A stretch of DNA of 13,363 nt. It comes from Planctomycetota bacterium (GTDB taxonomy: Bacteria > Planctomycetota > UBA1135). A program made the position numbers and the translations under genes. The stretch is from the NCBI GenBank assembly GCA_003501525.1, contig DNPI01000133.1:1-13363 (forward strand). Reading direction: 5' to 3'. The notes under the pieces were generated by a model. It was not told where the DNA came from and ran no database searches. It saw nothing but the letters and a program-made list of their open reading frames with translations. The stretch's first letter is position 1. Each line of letters opens with the position of its first letter. Shown here piece by piece: positions 1 to 6,052 of the stretch.

Positions 1-204
1 AACTACAATGACGAAAAGAGCCGCGAGTTGTCCGTCTACTCCTTCGCCGGCGTATCGCCCAAATGCTACAAAATTGAGGGCAGAAGCATTCAACACCAGC
101 TCAAGGCCTATAAGCACATGAATGAGACTCCGCCGGGAAGCAACCATGGCCAATCCAATAACCAAGAGAACAGCGGCAACAATGAGATAGGCTGAGAGAC
201 TCAT
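1..204 (-). CDS. nuoK: NADH-quinone oxidoreductase subunit K (complex I), 3' end cut by window edge
   Basis: This is a small antiporter-like membrane subunit of the proton-pumping arm of complex I (MrpC-related). The first 68 residues are visible and the gene runs off the window at position 1; the family is about 100 residues long. Two membrane helices are visible (about residues 5-22 and 27-48), joined by a short Ser-Arg-Arg-Ser loop. The second helix carries the family signature IGLELVLNA, with the buried glutamate at residue 35 that corresponds to E. coli NuoK Glu36. The second conserved glutamate (helix 3) would fall beyond the edge and cannot be checked. The ATG at 204 overlaps the nuoJ stop in an ATGA, so translation is probably coupled. 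nuoL, nuoM and nuoN would be expected next, outside the window. Confidence 0.95.
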   Translation of the reverse strand, partial: MSLSAYLIVAAVLLVIGLAMVASRRSLIHVLIGLELVLNASALNFVAFGRYAGEGVDGQLAALFVIVV

Positions 205-716
205 TCTGCCTCCTCATTGGACACGCTGCGGCGAGCAAGATGAACCGCTCCCACCAGAGCAGCGAGCAACAGGATAGAGGCATATTCGAACGGCAACAGC
301 CAACCATCCGGTCTCAAGAGAGCGAGTCCTATTTCTTTCACTGTTTCTGTCGGCTCAGCCAGCACTGCTCGCGCACCATGGGAAGGACGGGAAAGAAATC
401 CTATTAAGAGAACCGCTACTGGAGCGACCGCAACAACAAGAGCAAGGGGACGACGCAGAGCTCTCGGCTCATCCCCCTCAGGCGGAACGAGCATCAATCC
501 GAATAGATAGAGAACCAAAATACCTCCTGCATAAAGAAGGATTTGAGTCACAGCAAGAAAATCGGCTCCAAGTACTAGATACAGACCAGCAACCCCAAGA
601 AAGCTAGCAAGAAGCGCAAAGGCACTACGAACGGCACTCTTGCTAAAAAGGGCAAGGCCTGCTCCTCCCACCGCAAGCGCAGAGAAAAGGGAAAAAGAAA
701 GCACTTCTCCGTTCAT
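201..716 (-). CDS. nuoJ: NADH-quinone oxidoreductase subunit J (complex I)
   Basis: A 171-residue membrane subunit of the complex I proton-translocating arm, of usual family length. It has five predicted hydrophobic helices: about residues 5-24, 29-48, 54-78, 92-109 and 141-161. Helix 3 holds the recognisable NuoJ pattern VTQILLYAGGILVLYLFGLM (residues 57-76), including the Tyr-Ala-Gly stretch that forms the pi-bulge helix in known complex I structures. The loop after helix 4 is polar and varies between species. The start ATG overlaps the nuoI stop in an ATGA, and its own stop overlaps the nuoK start in the same way, so I-J-K form a coupled block. The 10 or so C-terminal residues are charged and probably cytoplasmic. 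There is no sign of truncation. Confidence 0.95.
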   Translation of the reverse strand: MNGEVLSFSLFSALAVGGAGLALFSKSAVRSAFALLASFLGVAGLYLVLGADFLAVTQILLYAGGILVLYLFGLMLVPPEGDEPRALRRPLALVVAVAPVAVLLIGFLSRPSHGARAVLAEPTETVKEIGLALLRPDGWLLPFEYASILLLAALVGAVHLARRSVSNEEAE

Positions 717-1210
717 TCGCCCCCTCCTGCCGCTCGCTGGGCTTTCAGCGCTTCCACTTCGGCAACCTTCTGCTTCTGCTCTTCAGTCAAGCCTTTCCAG
801 GTCAAAAGATCCCGCACCATATCTTCCCGATCTTCTGTCACGAGTGCGTATTCCTCTCCTTGATGAATGCAATCTTTTGGGCAAGGATAGACACACAACT
901 CACAAAGCATGCATCGGTTGTAGTCGAGAGTGAAAGCATGCCATTCGAGTTCCTTGCCATGCCGAGTGGCATCCATCTCTATGCAATCAACCGGACAAGC
1001 CTTTGCGCACGCATCACAGTAAATGCAAAGGTCTTGCTCCAGGTAGTGAATCCCGCGGTAGCGACCGCCCAGATCAGGTTTTTCGTCTGGGTATTGCACC
1101 GTCACCGGTTTGCGCAAAAACGTACGCAGAGTAATGCGCATCCCTCGCGCGGTTGAGATTACACCGTCAGAAAGATTTCTCCACCAACGGGAAAATGCAC
1201 TTGAAGTCAT
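713..1210 (-). CDS. nuoI: NADH-quinone oxidoreductase subunit I (complex I), two 4Fe-4S clusters
   Basis: This is the TYKY-type ferredoxin subunit that passes electrons from the peripheral arm to cluster N2 in NuoB. The chosen start is the ATG at 1210, which overlaps the nuoH stop as ATGA and gives 165 residues. A longer in-frame reading to 1285 would add 25 residues with no family resemblance and would sit inside nuoH. Two classic 4Fe-4S motifs are visible: C62-x2-C65-x2-C68-x3-C72-P and C100-x2-C103-x2-C106-x3-C110-P. An extra cysteine follows each (C76 and C114), as in many homologues. The N-terminal stretch (about residues 10-35) is the amphipathic membrane-anchoring part. The C-terminal 25 residues are a charged, Ala/Glu/Lys-rich helix. 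In the absence of nuoEFG nearby, this subunit could be the entry point for electrons from ferredoxin; that is inference. Confidence 0.95.
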   Translation of the reverse strand: MTSSAFSRWWRNLSDGVISTARGMRITLRTFLRKPVTVQYPDEKPDLGGRYRGIHYLEQDLCIYCDACAKACPVDCIEMDATRHGKELEWHAFTLDYNRCMLCELCVYPCPKDCIHQGEEYALVTEDREDMVRDLLTWKGLTEEQKQKVAEVEALKAQRAAGGGE

Positions 1211-2295
1211 AAAGACGCCCTCCACGCTTCCCACCCAGCAGCAGCCACCATAATCCCAAGGGCCAAGGGGGTTAGATACTTCCACCCGAGAGTCATTACT
1301 TGATCAATTCGAAGTCGCGGCAAGGTCCACCGAATCCAAATCATGACGCAAACAAGAAACATCGCCTTCAAAAGAAAGGCCAAAGCTCCCAAAATCGGCA
1401 ACCAAAGAGAACCAGTACTCAAAAAGGTCATCCCTGGGAAGTTCCACCCTCCCAACCAATAAGCCGTAGCAACCGCAGAAGCCGCAAACATTGCGGCATA
1501 TTCTTCTAGAAAGAAAAACGCAAAACGCAATCCAGAATATTCAGTGTGAAAGCCAGCAACAAGTTCTGATTCCGATTCTGGGAGATCGAAGGGTGCGCGC
1601 TTGTTCTCGGCCAAGGCCGCCGTAAAAAACAAAAAGAAAGAAGGGATCGCCACCCAAAAAGCATCACTGAATATGTACCACTGCATCCCGCCCCACCCAG
1701 ATTGCTGCTCGGTAGCAGACAACAGAGAAAAAGTACCGAAGTGCAAAATCGGTGGGATGAGAGAAAGCGCCAGAGGTATTTCGTAGGAAGTCGCTTGAGC
1801 CGCCTCACGCATCGCCCCGTAGAGACTCCATTTATTATTAGAGCCCCAACCCGCCATAATCACGCCAATAGTCGTAAGAGATGCTACCGCGAGAAGGAAA
1901 TAGACCCCAAGGTCAATGTCTGCGAATTGGACTCCAGGCGCAAACGGCAAAACCGCAAACATTGCCAAGGCACTACCCATCACAAGGGCTGGGGCAAGCC
2001 GGAACAAAACTGGATCCGCCCCGCGGAGAATTACGTCTTCTTTCGTTAACAGCTTGATTGCATCAGCAAGAGTTTGCGACCAGCCATGCCAGCCACCTGT
2101 GCGCATTGGCCCCAAACGAGCCTGAATGTGACCGGCGATCTTTCGCTCCAGCCAAACCGAAACCAAAGCCAGAATCGAAACGAAGCCTACAACACAAAGT
2201 GCACCTAAGAATGCCGCCAGCAATGCGAGGCCCCAAAACGGGAATCCCGGCGGCAAAGAAGCGCTCAAAAGATGCGAAATGAAATTCCCGTCCAC
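1207..2295 (-). CDS. nuoH: NADH-quinone oxidoreductase subunit H (complex I)
   Basis: This is the ND1-type membrane subunit, 362 residues, which forms the quinone-access channel and links NuoB/D to the proton pumps. Eight or so membrane helices are visible. Family signatures include WLERKIAGHIQARLGP (residues 48-63), GSNNKWSLYGAMREAAQ (151-167) and the cytoplasmic loop AENKRAPFDLPESESELVAG (229-248) followed by FHTEYSG (249-255). The charged residues of this E-channel loop are all present. The start is a GTG at 2295, three bases after the nuoD stop. The nearest purine-rich ribosome site lies inside the nuoD end about 17 bases upstream, so translation probably depends on coupling to nuoD. In canonical operons nuoE, nuoF and nuoG separate nuoD from nuoH; here they do not. 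Confidence 0.95.
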   Translation of the reverse strand: MDGNFISHLLSASLPPGFPFWGLALLAAFLGALCVVGFVSILALVSVWLERKIAGHIQARLGPMRTGGWHGWSQTLADAIKLLTKEDVILRGADPVLFRLAPALVMGSALAMFAVLPFAPGVQFADIDLGVYFLLAVASLTTIGVIMAGWGSNNKWSLYGAMREAAQATSYEIPLALSLIPPILHFGTFSLLSATEQQSGWGGMQWYIFSDAFWVAIPSFFLFFTAALAENKRAPFDLPESESELVAGFHTEYSGLRFAFFFLEEYAAMFAASAVATAYWLGGWNFPGMTFLSTGSLWLPILGALAFLLKAMFLVCVMIWIRWTLPRLRIDQVMTLGWKYLTPLALGIMVAAAGWEAWRASL

Positions 2296-2298
2296 GAC

Positions 2299-3465
2299 TT
2301 AACGGTCGGTTTCTCCGACAACAATATCTATAGAGCCCAAAATGGCTGCAGCGTCACCAAGCATGGCCCCAGGTAAAAGATGTTCAACAACTGAAAGGTT
2401 GCAAAAAGACGGCGAGCGCATGCGCACGCGAACAGGATGTTTTGTGCCATCTGATACCAGCCAATGCCCTAACTCCCCTCGAGGGTTTTCAACTCCTACA
2501 TAGGCTCGCCCTGGGGCTGGTCGCAAAACGGGTCCAGCATCCGGATGCTGAATTGCCCCATCTGGCATCTTGTCTAAGCACTGGCGAATCATAGAAAGAG
2601 ACGCCAACATCTCTGACATCCGCACCTCCGTGCGATCCCAGCAATCGCCAACTTCACCTTGACGCCCCACACCCAACGGAACCTCAAAATCTAATTGGTC
2701 ATAAACAAGGTAAGGCTGATCGCGACGCAAATCCCAATCCACGCCAGAGGCTCGCAGCAGAGGCCCTGTCACCCCCCAAGTAACAGCATCATTGCCAGAA
2801 AGCGTTCCAATCCCAGCAGTTCTTTCGATAAAAATTTTGTTCCGAAGGAGAAGCGCGTCGTACTCCTTCCACCTCTCTTCAAAACGGCAGAGAAAAGATT
2901 CGACCTTCTCAAGCCATCCCTCTGGAGCATCATTAAAAAGCCCTCCGGGGCGAATAAAAGTGCACGTCAGGCGTGCCCCACAAATCTCCTGGAAAAGATC
3001 CAGTATCTCCTCGCGCTCACGCAGGGTGTAAAAAAGCGGCGTAAATGCTCCTAGGTCAAGACCATATGTGCCGACCGCAAAGAGATGGGAAGCAATGCGG
3101 TTGAGCTCCGCAAGAAGGACTCTCATCCATTGTGCCCTTTCGGGAACTTCAAGGCCCATCAACTTTTCCACAGCCAGGCTGTACCCCAAATTATTGTTCA
3201 TGGCGGACAAGTAGTCATATCGATCTGTGTACGGGAGGTATTGAGTCCAATCGACATTTTCTCCAATTTTCTCGGCACACCGATGCAAATAACCCAAGTG
3301 AGCTTGAGCTCCCGTCAGAACTTCTCCGTCAGCCTTAAGGAGAAGCCTCATTACTCCATGTGTCGCCGGATGCTGAGGCCCCATGTTGATTGAGCAATCT
3401 TGAGTGGGAACAGCTACTTCGACCTCAGAGCCCGGGGCCTGAGCAAAAGAAGGGGTCAAGCCCAT
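2299..3465 (-). CDS. nuoD: NADH-quinone oxidoreductase subunit D (complex I, 49-kDa type)
   Basis: This is the 49-kDa-type subunit, 388 residues, derived from the large subunit of NiFe hydrogenases and forming the quinone head-group site with NuoB. The N-terminal loop NMGPQHPATHGVMR (residues 27-40) carries His36, and YLPYTDRYDYLSAMNNN (76-92) carries Tyr85. These match the quinone-binding His and Tyr of known structures (bovine His59 and Tyr108; the 49-residue spacing is the same). The protein ends in the expected Asp-Ile-Val-Val-Gly-Glu-Thr-Asp-Arg, like the GEVDR terminus of the family. One oddity is the helix that usually reads HRGxEK, which here reads HRCAEK with Cys63. The ATG overlaps the end of nuoC by 10 bases and has a strong GGAGG six bases upstream. 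NuoC and NuoD are separate proteins here, not fused as in E. coli. Confidence 0.96.
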   Translation of the reverse strand: MGLTPSFAQAPGSEVEVAVPTQDCSINMGPQHPATHGVMRLLLKADGEVLTGAQAHLGYLHRCAEKIGENVDWTQYLPYTDRYDYLSAMNNNLGYSLAVEKLMGLEVPERAQWMRVLLAELNRIASHLFAVGTYGLDLGAFTPLFYTLREREEILDLFQEICGARLTCTFIRPGGLFNDAPEGWLEKVESFLCRFEERWKEYDALLLRNKIFIERTAGIGTLSGNDAVTWGVTGPLLRASGVDWDLRRDQPYLVYDQLDFEVPLGVGRQGEVGDCWDRTEVRMSEMLASLSMIRQCLDKMPDGAIQHPDAGPVLRPAPGRAYVGVENPRGELGHWLVSDGTKHPVRVRMRSPSFCNLSVVEHLLPGAMLGDAAAILGSIDIVVGETDR

Positions 3466-4055
3466 GGGATGCCTCCGTACTCCTCAGGGAAAACATAATC
3501 TTTGCGAAGAGGAAAGCCTTCCCAGTCTTCCGGCAACAAGAGAGCTCGAGGGTCCGGATGGCCATCAAAAATCAAGCCATACATCTCCGAAGCCTCTCTC
3601 TCATGCCAATCGGCCGCAGGGAACACCTTCGCTACCGAGGGAAGATGCAGTTGATCCTTTGCAACCTCTGTCAGCAGAACTAAGCGCTGCTTTCTTGAGA
3701 GGTTTAAGAATCCATAGACGATCTGCAAGTTGGCCGCGTCAGCAGACAAATCACAACCAGCAAGGTCATAAAGCATGCTGAACCCCAAGTCTTCCCGAAT
3801 GGAAACACAGACGTCAACAAGCTGAGATGCTTCGGGGAGCAGGAGATAGGGATCACCGCGCCAAACAGAAAGGTCACCCTCTTGCTTTCTACGGCGTGCC
3901 AAGTCCTTAGATTCGCCCTCCGGAGCATGCAAAGGCAAATCAGGCTCTTCTAAAGTCACAAGAAAGCCAGACGCTGTAATGGCTTCAAAAGCCTCGCGCA
4001 CTGCTAATGCATGTACCTGCGCAGGGCCCCAACAAGCATCTCGCGCGACTGTCAT
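3456..4055 (-). CDS. nuoC: NADH-quinone oxidoreductase subunit C (complex I, 30-kDa type)
   Basis: This is the 30-kDa-type peripheral-arm subunit that packs against NuoD. The start chosen is the ATG at 4055, four bases after the nuoB stop and preceded by AGGA, giving 199 residues. A longer reading to 4106 would add 17 residues lying within nuoB. The C-terminal signature is clear: ADWHEREASEMYGLIFDGHP followed by the LPEDWEGFPLRKDY stretch; the family consensus has Asp-Met where Glu-Met stands here. Residues 35-65 carry a charged, proline-rich segment with an Arg-Arg-Arg-Lys patch that I do not see in typical short NuoC proteins and which is probably a loop. The 10-base overlap with nuoD suggests coupled synthesis of the C and D partners. 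Confidence 0.93.
   Translation of the reverse strand: MTVARDACWGPAQVHALAVREAFEAITASGFLVTLEEPDLPLHAPEGESKDLARRRKQEGDLSVWRGDPYLLLPEASQLVDVCVSIREDLGFSMLYDLAGCDLSADAANLQIVYGFLNLSRKQRLVLLTEVAKDQLHLPSVAKVFPAADWHEREASEMYGLIFDGHPDPRALLLPEDWEGFPLRKDYVFPEEYGGIPWA
3472..3476 (-). promoter_or_regulatory. Strong ribosome binding site for nuoD
   Basis: GGAGG on the minus strand lies six bases before the nuoD ATG and inside the nuoC 3' end. It fixes the nuoD start at 3465 and suggests independent, strong initiation at this internal gene. Confidence 0.7.
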
Positions 4056-4059
4056 ATTC

Positions 4060-4569
4060 CTATACGGGTCCGGTCTCCGGCTTTCGCACAATCCGGCCTC
4101 TATCAATTTTTCGCTGAAGAGCCATCAAGCCATCCAACAATGCTTCTGGCCTAGGAGGACATCCCGCTACATAAATGTCCACAGGAATAACTCGGTCTAC
4201 ACCTTTGACAACGGTGTAGCCGTACTGGTGGTAGGGACCACCGCCTGTAGCGCAAGCTCCCATCGCAATCACATAGCGAGGTTCCGCCATCTGCTCCCAA
4301 AGGCGGCGTATGCGTTCAGCCATTTTGAAATTCACAGTACCGGCAACAATCATCAAGTCGCTTTGTCTGGGCGTCGCACGAAATGCTCCGGCCCCAAATC
4401 TATCGATATCAAACCGAGGCCCGCCGACTGCGATCATTTCAATGGCACAACAGGCCAAACCAAACGTCATCGGCCAAAGTGAGCTGCGGCGAGACCAATT
4501 CACCATCCAATCGACACGTGTTGTGAGGACATTGTCATCGAATTGACCGACAAGAGGACCTGAACTCAT
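4060..4569 (-). CDS. nuoB: NADH-quinone oxidoreductase subunit B (complex I, PSST), N2 cluster
   Basis: This is the PSST-type subunit that binds the terminal 4Fe-4S cluster N2 and reduces quinone. It has 169 residues, normal for the family. The cluster ligands are visible: the adjacent pair C40-C41 in LACCAIEM, C106 in MGACATGGG and C137 in VAGCPPRPE. Other family stretches are FGAGAFRATPRQSDLMIVAG (residues 58-77) and GPYHQYGYTVVKGVD (111-125). The ATG overlaps the nuoA stop in an ATGA, and the gene ends in TAG four bases before nuoC. All residues needed for a working N2 site appear present, so this is a true respiratory-type NuoB. It is not a hydrogenase small subunit: there is no extra cluster domain and the neighbours are all nuo genes. 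Confidence 0.96.
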   Translation of the reverse strand: MSSGPLVGQFDDNVLTTRVDWMVNWSRRSSLWPMTFGLACCAIEMIAVGGPRFDIDRFGAGAFRATPRQSDLMIVAGTVNFKMAERIRRLWEQMAEPRYVIAMGACATGGGPYHQYGYTVVKGVDRVIPVDIYVAGCPPRPEALLDGLMALQRKIDRGRIVRKPETGPV

Positions 4570-4976
4570 TTGCGGCCCCCAGGCGGAGACGGTTTCCAGG
4601 CGCGGACCCAGTCAAGATCCCCCTTCGCCCATACCCACGCTAGGCCGAGCACCAAAACCCCTGTAAAAAGAAATCCCTCAAGAAGGGCCGCGGCTCCCAA
4701 ACCCTCTTCTGCTACAGCTTCTTTCAGAACCCTTGCCCAAGGGAAAAGAAACGCCACCTCCACTGCAAATACCAAATAGACAAGCGCAATGGTGTAGAAA
4801 CGGATATCGAAACGAAACCAAGCTTCGCCAACTGGCTCTTCGCCACACTCATATGCCTCTAGACCCTCTTCAGTGTCTCGCTTCGGTCGAATAAGAGAAC
4901 CGAGGAAGAGCCCAACTACAGTCAAGCCCATCCCAGCCAAAAGGAAAACCAAGGCGTTTGCGTATTCGAAGTACAC
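4566..4976 (-). CDS. nuoA: NADH-quinone oxidoreductase subunit A (complex I)
   Basis: This is the ND3-type membrane subunit, 136 residues with three helices (about 8-29, 59-84 and 96-118). It carries the signature RPKRDTEEGLEAYECGEEPVG (about residues 30-50), including Cys44 in the mobile loop that reports the active/deactive state in other organisms. The second helix reads RFDIRFYTIALVYLVF followed by Ala-Val-Glu. The usual family text is FDVE, so the conserved Asp (E. coli Asp79, from memory) is replaced by Ala71, while the following glutamate (Glu73) is kept. The start is a GTG at 4976, with an in-frame TGA two codons upstream. No good ribosome site precedes it, only a run of eight C on the coding strand. 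The C-terminal tail is extended and basic (WKPSPPGGRK). Confidence 0.93.
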   Translation of the reverse strand: MYFEYANALVFLLAGMGLTVVGLFLGSLIRPKRDTEEGLEAYECGEEPVGEAWFRFDIRFYTIALVYLVFAVEVAFLFPWARVLKEAVAEEGLGAAALLEGFLFTGVLVLGLAWVWAKGDLDWVRAWKPSPPGGRK

Positions 4977-5049
4977 GACTCAGGGGGGGGCAAGCGAACG
5001 AACGGAAACTAGTTTCTAAGCTCGCCGCAGAAAGGTTCAAGGGGCAGAT
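4977..5049 (-). other. korB-nuoA intergenic gap with palindrome and homopolymer
   Basis: This 73-nt gap is the only sizeable break in the kor-nuo run. It contains a perfect 12-bp palindrome, GAAACTAGTTTC (5005-5016), and a run of eight G on the plus strand (4983-4990), which is eight C on the coding strand and ends six bases before the nuoA GTG. No T-tract hairpin terminator and no convincing -35/-10 pair was seen. Cotranscription of korAB with nuo is therefore the default reading. Confidence 0.5.
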
Positions 5050-6048
5050 TCAGTCAACCTGCCAAGTCTCTCCTGCTGCAAGCAGGGATTCCAAGCTTCC
5101 TTCGCCTAACGATTCAGTCGCCTGCCCAATTTGCTCGTGAATCATATCCTCCAAAACAGGGCGTTCAACTGCCCGAAAAATACCAACGGGTACCGGCAAA
5201 TCTTCATGTTCTGAACCTTGGCATATTCTGAATGCTCGGGCACCTGCCGGGCGAGAGGAGTCCCAAGTGTCGGCATCTTCTGAAGCCACCACCTCTATGG
5301 AATCAGGTGTAAATCTCAGACCTTTGTTTGCCTCTTTGCCAAAAGTGAGCTGCTCGCCGGGACGAAGATCAACAAGACGATCATCTCGAACTTCGCGACC
5401 AGCAATATGGTCAAAAGCTCCATCGTTGAAAATAACGCAGTTCTGCAATATTTCGACAAAGGCGAAACCCTTGTGAGCATGAGCTGCCTCTAGAACAGAT
5501 TTAAGATGCGGCAGACGAGTATCAACCGTACGAGCAACAAAAGTGGAACCAGCCCCAAGCGCAACGGCAATAGGATTGAAAGGCTCATCTAAAGATCCAA
5601 AGGGAGTAGAGGGCGTCTTCTTGCCAGGCTCAGAAGTCGGAGAATATTGCCCCTTCGTAAGGCCATATATCCGGTTATTGAACAGGAGAACTTTCAGGTT
5701 TAAATTCCTCCTCATAGCATGGATGAGGTGATTGCCTCCAATAGAAAGGCCATCTCCATCCCCAGTGACCACCCAAACATCAAGGTCGGGATTGGCAATT
5801 TTAACCCCGGAAGCCAGAGCAGGCGCACGGCCATGAATCGTGTGGAAGCCGTAAGTATCAAGGTAATAAGGAAACCGGCTCGAGCAACCAATACCGGAAA
5901 TCAAAACGAATTGCTCCTTCGGAACGCCAAGAGAAGCAAACACCTGCTGGACTCCATTGAGAATGGCGTAATCGCCACAACCCGGACACCATCGCACTTC
6001 TTGGTCCGATACAAAATCCTTCTTAGTAAGGGTCGCGGCTTCTGACAT
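5050..6048 (-). CDS. korB: 2-oxoacid (2-oxoglutarate-type):ferredoxin oxidoreductase, beta subunit
   Basis: This is the thiamine-diphosphate-binding subunit (332 residues) of an enzyme that oxidatively decarboxylates a 2-oxoacid to the acyl-CoA and reduces ferredoxin. The 4Fe-4S ligands of the family are visible: C21 and C24 in WCPGCGDYAIL, C55 in GIGCSSRFP and C204 in LQNCVIF. The thiamine motif runs from TGDGDGLSIGG (residues 96-106) to FNNRIYGLTKGQ (123-134). This pattern fits the two-subunit Kor type known from mycobacteria and many aerobes or microaerobes, with 2-oxoglutarate the most likely substrate; pyruvate or other 2-oxoacids cannot be excluded. It starts four bases after the korA stop. 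It is followed after 73 nt by nuoA, which suggests that its reduced ferredoxin is used by complex I (inference). Confidence 0.92.
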   Translation of the reverse strand: MSEAATLTKKDFVSDQEVRWCPGCGDYAILNGVQQVFASLGVPKEQFVLISGIGCSSRFPYYLDTYGFHTIHGRAPALASGVKIANPDLDVWVVTGDGDGLSIGGNHLIHAMRRNLNLKVLLFNNRIYGLTKGQYSPTSEPGKKTPSTPFGSLDEPFNPIAVALGAGSTFVARTVDTRLPHLKSVLEAAHAHKGFAFVEILQNCVIFNDGAFDHIAGREVRDDRLVDLRPGEQLTFGKEANKGLRFTPDSIEVVASEDADTWDSSRPAGARAFRICQGSEHEDLPVPVGIFRAVERPVLEDMIHEQIGQATESLGEGSLESLLAAGETWQVD

Positions 6049-6052
6049 TTAA

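Noticed and set aside
1211..1285. A longer NuoI reading with 25 extra N-terminal residues
   Set aside because: The extension lies within nuoH and has no family resemblance; the ATGA overlap at 1210-1207 matches the pattern used by the neighbouring genes.
2695..3054. A 119-codon plus-strand open frame
   Set aside because: It is antisense to the conserved middle of nuoD and is Lys/Ser-rich, as expected for a shadow frame.
4056..4106. A longer NuoC reading starting inside nuoB
   Set aside because: The ATG at 4055 has AGGA at suitable spacing and follows the nuoB stop by four bases; the extension is not NuoC-like.
3979..4482. A 167-codon open frame on the plus strand
   Set aside because: It lies antisense across nuoB and nuoC, whose cluster ligands and family motifs are unmistakable; its translation has no recognisable domain and it has no ribosome site.
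4983..4990. Possible frameshift at the eight-G run that would extend NuoA or join it to KorB
   Set aside because: The TGA just before the GTG lies downstream of the run and stays in frame with nuoA whatever the run length, so no extension can result; KorB ends normally at 5050.
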